Positions 15,550-24,188 of a DNA stretch of 64,000 bases are shown here, one piece after another (the first letter of the stretch is position 1; every line of letters begins with the position of its first letter). Both the position numbers and the translations under genes were made by a program. The notes below the pieces were generated by a model. The model searched no databases, was not told the DNA's origin, and was given only the letters and a program-made list of their open reading frames with translations. Source of the DNA: Pararoseomonas sp. SCSIO 73927 (GTDB lineage Bacteria > Pseudomonadota > Alphaproteobacteria > Acetobacterales > Acetobacteraceae); assembly GCF_037040815.1 (NCBI RefSeq), contig NZ_CP146232.1, forward strand, positions 1,054,001 to 1,118,000, read 5' to 3'.

Positions 15550-16443
15550 GTGACCGAACTCGCCTCCCGCACCATCCAGGCAGACGGCATTTCCACCCAA
15601 ATTCTCCAGGGCGGCACCGGGCCCGGCCCGGCTGTGGTGCTGCTGCACGGCGGCACGCCCGGTCTCGTGCCCTATGCCGGGGGGTCGCACCTCTGGGGCG
15701 CCCTGCCCGGGGTCCTGGCCCGCGCGCGCCGGGTGATCGCGATCGACTCCCCCGGCAGCGGCGGCACCCCCGCCGGCGACGGGCCGCTGACGGTGGAGAT
15801 CATGGCACGCCACGCGGCCGCGGCCATCGCCGCCGTGGCGGATGGCCCCGTGCACCTCGTCGGGCACGACATCGGCGGGCTGGTCGGGGCGCTGGTGGCG
15901 CTCGACCAGCCGGGCCTCCTCGCCTCCCTGGCCATCGTCGCCAGCGCGGCCGCGGCGCCGAGCGGCGACGGGGTGGACAACCTCACCTTCCTCGGCGCGC
16001 CCACGCCCGCCACCACGCGCCAGGCGCAGTTCTGGGCCTTCGATCGCATGTCCTACGCCCATCACCACATCGATGCCGCGCTGCTGGACGGGGCGGTGGC
16101 GGCGGCGGAGGGCGAGGCGCACCGGGCGGCGCTGCGCCGCATGGCGGACCCGGCCGCGGCAGCCGCCCTGGGCGGCAGCATCATGCGGGCCAAGTTCGGC
16201 GTGTTCCGGGCGGCGCGGGAGGGTGCCTTCCCCGTGCCCACCCAGATCATCGCGGCGGCGGAGGATCCGCTCGTCTCCCGCGACCACATGCTCTGGCTCT
16301 TCCGCATCATCGCGCAGCACCAGCCGGCCACGCAGTTCCACCTGATCAACCGGAGCGGCAGCTTCCCCTTCCGCGAGCAGCCGGAACCCTTCCTGCACGT
16401 CCTGACCGCCTTCCAGGACGGGCTGATGGCGGAGGCCGCGTGA
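15550..16443 (+). CDS. Alpha/beta hydrolase-fold protein with altered catalytic residues
   Basis: 297 residues from GTG 15550, eight bases after GAGG; a GTG at 15529 overlapping the previous gene is possible. Fold marks: LLHGGTPG, IDSPGSGGTP and nucleophile elbow VGHDIGG with Asp107. Where the preceding relative has SGHFPYREHPE, this protein reads SGSFPFREQPE, so the expected catalytic His is Ser271. An Asp nucleophile without the His should not turn over by the usual mechanism. It may be a non-hydrolytic member, a structural partner of the neighbouring hydrolase, or a decayed enzyme. The reading frame is intact and overlaps the next gene by four bases, so it is probably expressed. Confidence 0.85.
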   Translation: MTELASRTIQADGISTQILQGGTGPGPAVVLLHGGTPGLVPYAGGSHLWGALPGVLARARRVIAIDSPGSGGTPAGDGPLTVEIMARHAAAAIAAVADGPVHLVGHDIGGLVGALVALDQPGLLASLAIVASAAAAPSGDGVDNLTFLGAPTPATTRQAQFWAFDRMSYAHHHIDAALLDGAVAAAEGEAHRAALRRMADPAAAAALGGSIMRAKFGVFRAAREGAFPVPTQIIAAAEDPLVSRDHMLWLFRIIAQHQPATQFHLINRSGSFPFREQPEPFLHVLTAFQDGLMAEAA

Positions 16444-17219
16444 GCACGGCGCCGCTGCACGGCCGCCTCGCCGTCGTCACCGGCGCGGCGGAGGGGATCG
16501 GGGCCGTGATCGCGCGCGCCCTGGCGGCCGCCGGGGCGAACCTGGCCGCCGTGGACGTGCGGCCGGTGGACCTCTCCCGCCTTGTCGCGCCGGGACAGCG
16601 CGCCCAGGCCTTCGCCTGCGACGTCACCTCCTCCCCCCAGGTCGCGGAGACCTGCCGGGCCATCCTGGACACGATGGGGCCCGTCTCCATCCTCGTGAAC
16701 AACGCGGGCGGGGGCGGGGACGAGCCCGGCGACAACATCGAGACGCTGACGGATGAGCAGTGGGAGCACGTGCTCTCGTTGAACCTTTCCGCGGCGATGC
16801 GCTTCTGCCGGGGGCTGGTGGGGTCCATGCGCGCGGCGCGCCAGGGCCGGATCATCAACATCTCCTCGACCCTGCGGAACGGCTTCCACGGCCCGGTCGG
16901 CACGATGCGCGGGCGGCTGCCCTACATCACGGCGAAGATGGCCCTGGTGGGGCTCACGCGGCAGCTGGCCAACGACCTCGGCGCGGACGGCATCACCGCC
17001 AACATCGTCTCGCCCGGGCTGACGCTGCCCGGCCCGGAGGCGAAGATCACGCGGCGCTACAATGCCCTGCCCCCGGAGGAGAAGCACCGGCTCACCGGGC
17101 ACATCCCCGCCGGCCGTCCGGCAACGGGAGAGGACGTCGCCAACGCCGTTCTCTTCCTGTCCTTGCCTTCCAGCGCCTATGTCAGCGGACAGACCATCGA
17201 CGTCAGCGGCGGCCCCTGA
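16440..17219 (+). CDS. SDR-family oxidoreductase
   Basis: 259 residues from GTG 16440, coupled to the preceding stop by GTGA. Classical short-chain dehydrogenase: TGAAEGIGAVIARAL for NAD(P) binding, LVNNAG, active-site Ser in ISSTLRNG, and Tyr162/Lys166 in LPYITAKMAL. The C-terminal TIDVSGGP is usual. It should oxidise a secondary alcohol or reduce a ketone in the cytosol. It is last of three plus-strand genes with the two hydrolases, so the substrate is probably produced or used by them. Confidence 0.92.
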   Translation: MSTAPLHGRLAVVTGAAEGIGAVIARALAAAGANLAAVDVRPVDLSRLVAPGQRAQAFACDVTSSPQVAETCRAILDTMGPVSILVNNAGGGGDEPGDNIETLTDEQWEHVLSLNLSAAMRFCRGLVGSMRAARQGRIINISSTLRNGFHGPVGTMRGRLPYITAKMALVGLTRQLANDLGADGITANIVSPGLTLPGPEAKITRRYNALPPEEKHRLTGHIPAGRPATGEDVANAVLFLSLPSSAYVSGQTIDVSGGP

Positions 17220-17493
17220 TGAGCCGGTCGGCCCATTCCTGCTTCCGCATCGTGTCCGGTCGCGTCCGGCAAGCGGATGAACCGCCGGGGGTGTGACCTC
17301 CCGGGCGGCGGGTGCGGTGGTTCGCTTCCGGCCTGACCTGTCCGGGGCAGGCGGAAGGGGGCAGGCGCTGGACATCCGAAACGGTGGGCCGGGGCGCGAG
17401 CACGCTTCGGCGGCCGGCGAAGGCTCGCATTCCCGCCATCGGCGCGTTACCACTCGATCCCGGGATCTCGCGTCACGGTCCGAGGAACGCCGA

Positions 17494-18372
17494 ATGGACA
17501 CTGAAGACCTCCGCACCTTCGTCGAGGTGGCGGATGCCGGCGGCGTTTCCCATGCGGCGCGTCGCCTTGGCCTGTCCAAGTCGATCATCAGCCGTGGCAT
17601 CGCGCGTCTGGAAGCGGAGCTGGGTGTCCAGCTGCTGGCGCGCAGCACGCGCGGCATGGCCCTCACGGAGGCCGGAACCGCCTTCCGCGAGTACGCGGCC
17701 AAGGCGGTGGCCGACACGGACCAGGCGAGGGAGGCGATCGTGCCGGAGGGTGAGCTCCGCGGCCGCCTGCGCGTGTCGGCGCCGCTGACCTTCGGCCCGA
17801 AGCACTTCGCGCCGGCGCTGGCCGAGATGGCGCGGCGCCATCCGCAGCTCCACATCCAGACCTGCTACACGGACCGTTTCGTCGATCTGGTCGCGGAAGG
17901 GTTCGATTGCGCGATACGGGTCGGCTACCTGCAGGACTCCAACCTCGTCGCGCGGCGCGTCGGCCCGGTCACGGGAAAGCTCGTGGCCAGCCCGGCCTAC
18001 CTCCGGGCGCGGGGCGCGCCGGCGACCCCGGGTGAGATCGCCGGCCACGAGGCACTCATGCAGGGCACCGAGTCCTGGCAGTTCCTCGACCGCGGCAGGG
18101 TCGTCAGCGTGCGTCCGCAAGGCCGCTTCAAGGCCGATAACGGCACGGCCCTGGTATCGGCCGCGCTCGCCGGCATAGGCCTGGGCTACCTACCGTCCGA
18201 CTTCGTCGATGAGCACATCGAATCCGGTGCGCTCATCGAGGTCATGCCCCAGCACCCGCTTCCCCCGGCGGGCGCCTACGTCCTGCGGCCGCCAGGGCAG
18301 AACCCCTCGCGGAAGATCCGCGTGCTCACCGAGTTGCTGATCGAGCACTGCAATCCCGGCGAGCAGGCCTGA
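17494..18372 (+). CDS. LysR-family transcriptional regulator
   Basis: 292 residues from ATG 17494, preceded by CGAGGAA. The N-terminal winged helix is typical of LysR (DLRTFVEVADAGGVSHAARR, then LSKSIISRGIARLEAELGVQ). The effector domain covers about 90-290 and has the AptR/DhcR-like pattern LRVSAPLTFGPKHFAPALAE. The gene stands alone on the plus strand, 274 bases after the SDR; I see no clear LysR box in that gap. It is followed by the PQQ dehydrogenase, which may be its target, but the 533-base gap makes that uncertain. Members usually activate genes for oxidation of small organics. Confidence 0.92.
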   Translation: MDTEDLRTFVEVADAGGVSHAARRLGLSKSIISRGIARLEAELGVQLLARSTRGMALTEAGTAFREYAAKAVADTDQAREAIVPEGELRGRLRVSAPLTFGPKHFAPALAEMARRHPQLHIQTCYTDRFVDLVAEGFDCAIRVGYLQDSNLVARRVGPVTGKLVASPAYLRARGAPATPGEIAGHEALMQGTESWQFLDRGRVVSVRPQGRFKADNGTALVSAALAGIGLGYLPSDFVDEHIESGALIEVMPQHPLPPAGAYVLRPPGQNPSRKIRVLTELLIEHCNPGEQA

Positions 18373-18905
18373 GGGCATGACGCCGACCTGCGCGGGGCCC
18401 CGCTGCGGGTAGGCGCCGTTCCGTAGCCGTGCCCGATGAGGACCGGGCGCCGGCCGCGCTCAGGCAGGGACACGTCTCCGGCCGATCGGACATGTCCGCA
18501 CCCCCAGCGACGACGTCCGCCTCCGCCCATCATGGCGCGTTCCCGGCGCTGCTCGTTCCCCAAGGCGCGACGCGGCTTCACGGAAGGCGAATCTTCCCCT
18601 CGGACAGGCCGGACGCGAAGCTTCGGCCGTTCGATCGAGCCTTCGGCCGGAGACGATGTTCGGAACGATCCCCTCATTCGCGCCGCGGAGCCTGGACACC
18701 CCGGTGGTCGCGCGTGCCGATCCTCGGACGAGACGCGGCACGGGTGCCACGTCCCGGGACGTGTCGGCGAGCCCACAGAACTAGCGACCCCTGGGGCGCC
18801 GCCGCCCCGCGATCGCCGGGCGCCGCCGGCGAGCCACCTCCCGAGCACCCGCCACCCGTCGCGGAGCGCCGTCCCCCGCCATGCCATCACACCAGGAGCC
18901 CTGAA
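18373..18905. other. 533-base intergenic region
   Basis: No reading frame here has family-like sequence or a good ribosome site until AGGAG just before ATG 18906. It should hold the promoter of the PQQ dehydrogenase. No clear inverted repeat or terminator was found by eye. Confidence 0.5.
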
Positions 18906-20525
18906 ATGCCCGGACGTCGACCGCTTGCCCGATCTCTCACGGCCTCGGCCCTCGCCATGTGGTCGCTGGCCCTTGCCGGGGCCGATGCCGCTGGCAGCGG
19001 CCGGCCCGCGGACGACGATGGCAACTGGCCGGCCTACAACCGGACCCTGGCCTCGGACCGGTTCTCGCGGCTCGATCAGGTCAACCGCGGGAACGTCGCC
19101 GGACTCGTCCGGAAATGCGAGTACGCCCTGCCCGCGCCGACATCCTTCCAGACGGGCCCGCTGGTCATCGACGGCGTCCTCTACTTCACCTCGCCCGGCG
19201 CCACCTTCGCGATCGACGCGGCGACCTGTGCGGAGCGCTGGCGCGTGACGCACCCCGTGCTGACCGGCGAGGGCGTCGTCTCCGCGAACCGCGGCCTCGC
19301 CTATCTGGACGGCAGGCTGTTCCGGGGAACGATGGAGGGCGACGTCCTGGCGCTCTCGCCCGAGGACGGCCGCACGCTCTGGACTGCGCGGATCCCGGAC
19401 GCGGGCCCCGGCGTCACCATCCCGATGGCGCCGATCGCCGCGGACGGCAAGGTGTTCATCGGCAATGCCGGGGGCGACCGCGCGGGCGTGACCGGCCACG
19501 TCTACGCCTACGACGCGGCGACGGGCGAGATGCTCTGGCGCTTCGAGGTGGTGCCCGACACGCCCGAGGTGCGGGCCACCTGGCGCGTGCCGCCGGGCAA
19601 TCCCCTGTCTGGCGGGGGCGTGTGGGTGTCGCTGAGCTACGATGAGGAGACCGGCATCGTCTACGCCCCGACCGGAAACCCCGCGCCGGATTTCGACATC
19701 GAGCTCCGGGAGGGCGACAACCTCTACGTCAACTCCATCATCGCGATCGACGGCAGGACAGGCCGGCGGGTCACCCACAACCAGATCGTGAGGCGCGACT
19801 ACCACGACTGGGGCGTGAGCGCCGCGCCCGCCCTCGTCACGACCGCCGCCGGACGGCGGATCGTCGCCTCCGCGAACAAGGACGGCCTGCTGTCGGTGCT
19901 GGACCGCACCGATCTCGCGGCGGGCCTTCCCCTGCTCTACGCGCGGCCGACGACGACGCGGGAGAACGTCGATGTCCCGCTGTCGCGCGACCGTCCCACG
20001 CGCTTCTGCCCCGGCATGTTCGGCGGAACCGAGTGGAACGGGGCCGCGTTCCATCCCCGGCTCAACACGCTCTTCGTCGGTACGGTCGACTGGTGCACGT
20101 CGTTCACGCTCCAGCCCCGCGGCACCCCGACCCCCGCGACCGGCGACATCTGGCTCGGCGTGGTCGAGCCGATCAACGAGGCGATGGCGGACTGGTCGAC
20201 GGCCCGTGGCTGGCTTACCGCCTTCGATGCCGACACCGGCGCGGTGCGCTGGCGCCTGGAGGCGCCTAAACCCGTCCTCGGCGGGGTGACGCCCACGGCG
20301 GGCGGGCTGGTCTTCGCGTCGGACCTCGCCGGGAACCTCTTCGCCCTCGACGCCGAGAGCGGCCGCCGGCTGTGGAACGACGAGGTGGGGCAGCCGGTCG
20401 GCGGTGGCATCGTCACCTACAGGGTAGGCGAGCAGCAACTGGTCGCCGCGGCCGTCGGGAACGGCGGCGGGGTGTGGCCCATCCCGGTCACGCGCAGCAG
20501 CGTCATCGTCTACGGCCTGCCCTGA
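18906..20525 (+). CDS. PQQ-dependent dehydrogenase (quinoprotein), no cytochrome domain
   Basis: 539 residues from ATG 18906, after AGGAG. A Sec signal peptide (SLTASALAMWSLALAGADA) leads to a periplasmic eight-bladed propeller with repeated tryptophan-docking blades such as GDVLALSPEDGRTLWTARI and GHVYAYDAATGEMLWRFEV. Likely Ca/PQQ-site parts are YAPTGNPAPDFD (Asn), DYHDWGVSAAP (Asp base) and GGTEWNGAAFHP. The vicinal disulfide seen in methanol dehydrogenase is not visible. Type II enzymes carry a C-terminal heme domain; this one stops after the propeller, so electrons must leave through a separate carrier. It probably oxidises an alcohol, aldehyde or polyol. An SMP-30-like gene follows. Confidence 0.88.
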   Translation: MPGRRPLARSLTASALAMWSLALAGADAAGSGRPADDDGNWPAYNRTLASDRFSRLDQVNRGNVAGLVRKCEYALPAPTSFQTGPLVIDGVLYFTSPGATFAIDAATCAERWRVTHPVLTGEGVVSANRGLAYLDGRLFRGTMEGDVLALSPEDGRTLWTARIPDAGPGVTIPMAPIAADGKVFIGNAGGDRAGVTGHVYAYDAATGEMLWRFEVVPDTPEVRATWRVPPGNPLSGGGVWVSLSYDEETGIVYAPTGNPAPDFDIELREGDNLYVNSIIAIDGRTGRRVTHNQIVRRDYHDWGVSAAPALVTTAAGRRIVASANKDGLLSVLDRTDLAAGLPLLYARPTTTRENVDVPLSRDRPTRFCPGMFGGTEWNGAAFHPRLNTLFVGTVDWCTSFTLQPRGTPTPATGDIWLGVVEPINEAMADWSTARGWLTAFDADTGAVRWRLEAPKPVLGGVTPTAGGLVFASDLAGNLFALDAESGRRLWNDEVGQPVGGGIVTYRVGEQQLVAAAVGNGGGVWPIPVTRSSVIVYGLP

Positions 20526-20678
20526 CGGCGTGACCGCGCCTTCCTTCCGGAACCCCGTCACGCCGTCCTCCCGGCCACTCGGCCGAACGGCTCGGGCATC
20601 CCTCGCGGTCCTGCGGACCGGCGACGGGTGCCGGGCGCCCAGAGCTCAACGTCAGGCCCAAGAGGACCCGCGCCCCCC

Positions 20679-21653
20679 ATGATCTCCCGCATCCTGTCCA
20701 CCGCGCTCGCCGGGCTGATCCTGTCCGGCAGCGATGTCCCGTCGCAGGAGCTGGGCGGCAGCACCGCCGCGGCGCTCTCCGCGCGGGCCCTGCCGGACAC
20801 GATCGCGTATCCGGAGGGCATCGCCCACGACCGCGAGAACGGCGTCTACTATGTCGCGAGCGCCTATGACGGCGCCGTGGCAAGGGTGAGGATCGGCGAC
20901 AACGCCGCCACGCTCGTCGTTCCCGGCGGAAGGCTCGCCCCGGCCGGGGCGGACAGCTTCCCGGTCACCCTCGGCATGAAGCTGGACGGGAGCAACCGGC
21001 TGTGGATCGCCGGCGGCGCCCGCGGGAACCTCCACGTCGTCGACGCAGGGACCGGCCGGACCGTGACGACGCTCGGCCGGAGCGAGGGGCCCCCGGGCCT
21101 GCTCAACGACCTGGCGATCACCGCGGATGCCGCCTACGTCACCGACTCCTCCCGGCCGATCCTGTGGAGGGTCGGCCGCCACGGCGACGGCATCGGCGCG
21201 CTCGAGCCCTGGCTGCAGCTGGAACCCGCCATCACCTACGGCGAGGGGCCCAACCTCAACGGCATCGTTTCGACCCCTGATGGCGGGACGCTGATCGCGG
21301 TTCAGATGAACACGGGCCTGCTATGGCGGATCGACGTCGCGACCAGGGCCGTGACGCGGATCGACCTGGGTGGCGCGCTGCTGACCGGCGGCGACGGGCT
21401 GGTCCTCGTCGGGCAGCGCCTCTACGCGACGCTGCAGGGCACCAGCGAGATCGTCGCCGTGGACCTTGCGCCCGGCCTCGCGTCGGGATCGGTCGTCGGC
21501 CGCTTGAGGGACGCGCGGCTGGTCGCCCCGGCCACGGCGTTCGCGGCCGATGGACGGCTGTTCGTCGTGGCCACCCAGTTCAGCCGGATGCCGGGCGGCG
21601 CGGCGCTCAGGCCGTTCAACGTCTACGACGTGGCGCTGTCGGCGATCGACTAG
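20679..21653 (+). CDS. Secreted SMP-30/gluconolactonase-like beta-propeller protein
   Basis: 324 residues from ATG 20679, with a short signal-like N-terminus (ISRILSTALAGLILSG). Six-bladed propeller signs are IAYPEGIAHDRENGVYYVAS, GLLNDLAITADAAYVTDSS and GPNLNGIVSTPDGGTLIAV. The Glu and Asn/Asp positions match metal sites of SMP-30-type lactonases, though the family also includes non-enzymatic propellers. If the PQQ dehydrogenase upstream makes a lactone, a periplasmic lactonase would be the natural next step. The gap to that gene is 153 bases, so the two may share a transcript. Function remains a proposal. Confidence 0.75.
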   Translation: MISRILSTALAGLILSGSDVPSQELGGSTAAALSARALPDTIAYPEGIAHDRENGVYYVASAYDGAVARVRIGDNAATLVVPGGRLAPAGADSFPVTLGMKLDGSNRLWIAGGARGNLHVVDAGTGRTVTTLGRSEGPPGLLNDLAITADAAYVTDSSRPILWRVGRHGDGIGALEPWLQLEPAITYGEGPNLNGIVSTPDGGTLIAVQMNTGLLWRIDVATRAVTRIDLGGALLTGGDGLVLVGQRLYATLQGTSEIVAVDLAPGLASGSVVGRLRDARLVAPATAFAADGRLFVVATQFSRMPGGAALRPFNVYDVALSAID

Positions 21654-21747
21654 GTTCTGCGGACCGAGGTGCGGGTCCGATCTGCGGGATGCTCCGCACG
21701 TCCTGCCGCCGTGGAGTTATCGTCCATGCCCTCGCTGCACCAACCCG

Positions 21748-21769
21748 GGACCGGCCGGCAAGCCGGTCC
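21748..21769. terminator. Hairpin between convergent genes
   Basis: GGACCGGC (21748-21755), loop CGGCAA, GCCGGTCC (21762-21769): a perfect 8-bp stem in the 127-base gap between the SMP-30-like gene and the antiporter. It could serve both strands. There is no T-tract, so rho-independence is doubtful. Confidence 0.4.
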
Positions 21770-21780
21770 TCGCGCGGCGC

Positions 21781-23559
21781 TCAGCGGGGCGCCGCCACCT
21801 TGGTCAGGGGCTCGGGGACCAGGGGCTCGGGCGCGGGGCCGAGATGGATCCGGTCCAGCCCTGACATGTCGTCGCCCTGGACCTGCTCGGCGAGCCGCTC
21901 CGCGTCGCGCCTGCGGGTATCCTCCATGGTCTCCTCCACGTCGACCTCGGCGTGGCCGAGCGCCCGCAGGCCCGCCGCGCCCATCTGGTAGGCGGACCAG
22001 GCCGTCTCCCGCACCTCGTAGTCCACGCCGGCGCGGATCAGCTCCACGGCGTGGCCGCGGTCGTAGGACCGGACGAGCAGCTTCGCCTGCGGGAAGGCGC
22101 CCCGGACCAGGCCGACGACCTGCATGGCCGCCTTGGCGTCGTCGATGCAGACCATGACTGCATCCGCCTGGTGCGCGCCGGACTGGCGCAGGATGTCCAG
22201 CCGCGTCCCGTCGCCGAAATAGACCTTGAACCCGTAGCGCGCCGCATCGCGGATGCGGTCCGGGTTGAAGTCGATGACGGAGAGGCTGACGCCGCGGGAC
22301 AGGAGGGCCTGGGACGCGATCTGGCCGAAGCGGCCGAACCCGATCATGAGGACCCTGCCCTTGAGGTCCACCGCGCTCTCGACGCCCTCCATGGAGACCT
22401 CCGCGCGCAGCAGCCGGTCGGCGGCGATCATCAGGAGGGGCGTCATCGCCATGGAGAGGATGATGACCGTGGAGAAGAGCGCGCTCTCCCTCGCGTCGAT
22501 GACCCCGCCCGACGCCGCCGCCGCGTAGAGGACGAAGGCGAACTCGCCGCCCTGCAGGAACATCGAGGTGCGGTGAAGCGCCTGACGGCCGCCGGTGCCG
22601 AAGACGCGCGCCACGCCGTACACCGCCACGCCCTTGGCGACCGTGAAGGCGGAGAGCAGGGCCAGCAGCAACGGCCACTCCGCCGCGACGACGGCCAGGT
22701 CGAGAGACATGCCGACCGCGAGGAAGAACAGGCCCATGAGCAGTCCGCGGAACGGCTCCACGTCGCTCTCGATCTGGTGGCGGTAGCTCGAGCTGGACAG
22801 CATGACGCCGGCGAGGAAGGTGCCCATGGCCATCGACAGCCCCGCCGCGTCCATGAGCAGGGCCGCGCCGAGCACGACCAGGAGCGCGCCCGCGGTTCCC
22901 ACCTCGCGCGTCCGCGCCCTCGCGAGAAGGCCGAAAAAGGGGTTCAGCCCCCAGCGCGACACGATGAGGAGCAGCAGGAGGGCCCCGGCCGCCACGAGGA
23001 CGTCGGACAGTCCCCCCTGCCCGCCCGCGAGCGGCGACAGGAAGGCGACCACCGCGAGCAGCGGCACGATCATCAGGTCCTCGAACAGGAGGATGGCGAC
23101 GGATCTCTGGCCCTCCGCGCCGGAGATCTCGCCGCGATCCTGCAGCATCGACATGATGACCGCGGTCGACGACAGCACGAAGCCCGCGCCGGCGATGAAG
23201 GCCACCGGCCCCGCGAGGCCGAAGAGCAGCAGCCCGACGGCCGTGAGCGTGGTCATGGCGACGAAGACCTGGACCAGCCCCAGCCCGAGGATCTGCCCGC
23301 GCATCGCCCACAGCTTCCCGGGGCGCAGCTCCAGCCCGATGATGAACAGGAACATGACCACGCCGAGCTCGGAGAAGTGGAGGATCGAGTGGGCGTCGTC
23401 GAACAGCCGCAGAACGGAGGGGCCGACGAGCATTCCGGCGGCGAAGTAGCCCAGGACGGATCCGAGGCCGAGCCCCCGGAACATGGGCACGGCGACGACG
23501 GCCGCGCCCATCAGCACGGCCGCCGGACCTATGGTTTCCGCGAGGCTCGATTCCGCCAT
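21781..23559 (-). CDS. CPA2-family K+/H+ antiporter, KefC/KefB-like
   Basis: 592 residues. About twelve hydrophobic segments fill residues 10-385, including the CPA2 motif LFEDLMIVPLLAVVAF and the early pattern LGYFAAGMLVGPSVLRLF. A cytoplasmic RCK/TrkA-N domain follows at about 405-520 (GRVLMIGFGRFGQIASQALL, then KVYFGDGTRLDILRQSGA) and binds nucleotide. KefC-type systems release K+ to acidify the cell during electrophile stress. No KefF/KefG ancillary subunit is adjacent. The minus-strand stress genes upstream (OsmC, pirin) are 150 bases away, so a shared transcript is possible. The ion is inferred from the family. Confidence 0.92.
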   Translation of the reverse strand: MAESSLAETIGPAAVLMGAAVVAVPMFRGLGLGSVLGYFAAGMLVGPSVLRLFDDAHSILHFSELGVVMFLFIIGLELRPGKLWAMRGQILGLGLVQVFVAMTTLTAVGLLLFGLAGPVAFIAGAGFVLSSTAVIMSMLQDRGEISGAEGQRSVAILLFEDLMIVPLLAVVAFLSPLAGGQGGLSDVLVAAGALLLLLIVSRWGLNPFFGLLARARTREVGTAGALLVVLGAALLMDAAGLSMAMGTFLAGVMLSSSSYRHQIESDVEPFRGLLMGLFFLAVGMSLDLAVVAAEWPLLLALLSAFTVAKGVAVYGVARVFGTGGRQALHRTSMFLQGGEFAFVLYAAAASGGVIDARESALFSTVIILSMAMTPLLMIAADRLLRAEVSMEGVESAVDLKGRVLMIGFGRFGQIASQALLSRGVSLSVIDFNPDRIRDAARYGFKVYFGDGTRLDILRQSGAHQADAVMVCIDDAKAAMQVVGLVRGAFPQAKLLVRSYDRGHAVELIRAGVDYEVRETAWSAYQMGAAGLRALGHAEVDVEETMEDTRRRDAERLAEQVQGDDMSGLDRIHLGPAPEPLVPEPLTKVAAPR

Positions 23560-23711
23560 TCTGCCGTCTCTCCTATCCGATGTTGGTGGGGTGCGCGGGC
23601 CGTGGCCGATCGCCGGGCGCAGGGGACTGCCCCCTCAGCCAGCGGTCCGGCCGGTGCCGTGATTGCCGGCGCGCTGCAGGGCCCGTGCAGCCGGGGCGCG
23701 GAATCCTGCCG

Positions 23712-24188
23712 CTATGCCGGACCTCTCGAGAGGGTGGTGTCGACCGCGGCGCCGCCCTTGACGACGAGGGTCACCGGCGTGCGCTCCGCGATCTGCGCGA
23801 GCCTAGCGGCCCGGGCCTCGTCGAGCCCTCCGACCGTCAGGATGCGTTCGATCCGGTCGGCGCCGCCGTGACAGGAGCGCAGGTATCGCAGCTCCACGCC
23901 GAGGGAGGTCAGCGGCCAGCCCTTCTTCCCGGCGTACATCTTCAGCGTCGCCGAGGTGCAGGCGCCGAGCGCGGCCACGAGGAGGCCGAAAGGCGCCGGT
24001 CCCGCATCCTTCCCGCCCAGCGCCTCCGGCTCATCGGCGACGATGACGTGCCGTCCGACCTCGATCGTGACCTCGTAGGGCGTCTCCTCCATGCGCGCCC
24101 GCGCCCTGCCCAGGACGAGGTCCGGCACGCCGTGCACCCTGGCGACGGCCGGATCTGCAGGGTCGGCCCGGGCCACCCTGTCGCTCAC
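23712..24188 (-). CDS. OsmC-family protein
   Basis: 158 residues from GTG 24188, which overlaps the pirin stop by four bases (GTGA). The OsmC/Ohr fold is indicated by PAPFGLLVAALGACTSATLK, containing the first redox Cys, and by the segment RTPVTLVVKGGA. In OsmC and Ohr peroxidases the second reactive Cys lies at the start of that segment (CPV); here the position is Thr, as in a subset of YhfA-like members. It may therefore not be a standard thiol peroxidase. Its gene is coupled to a pirin, which suggests an electrophile or quinone stress role. Confidence 0.85.
   Translation of the reverse strand: MSDRVARADPADPAVARVHGVPDLVLGRARARMEETPYEVTIEVGRHVIVADEPEALGGKDAGPAPFGLLVAALGACTSATLKMYAGKKGWPLTSLGVELRYLRSCHGGADRIERILTVGGLDEARAARLAQIAERTPVTLVVKGGAAVDTTLSRGPA

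Noticed and set aside
18429-18905. Upstream extension of the PQQ dehydrogenase frame
   Set aside because: The added stretch is Arg/Pro-rich without motifs, and a clear ribosome site and signal peptide mark the start at 18906.
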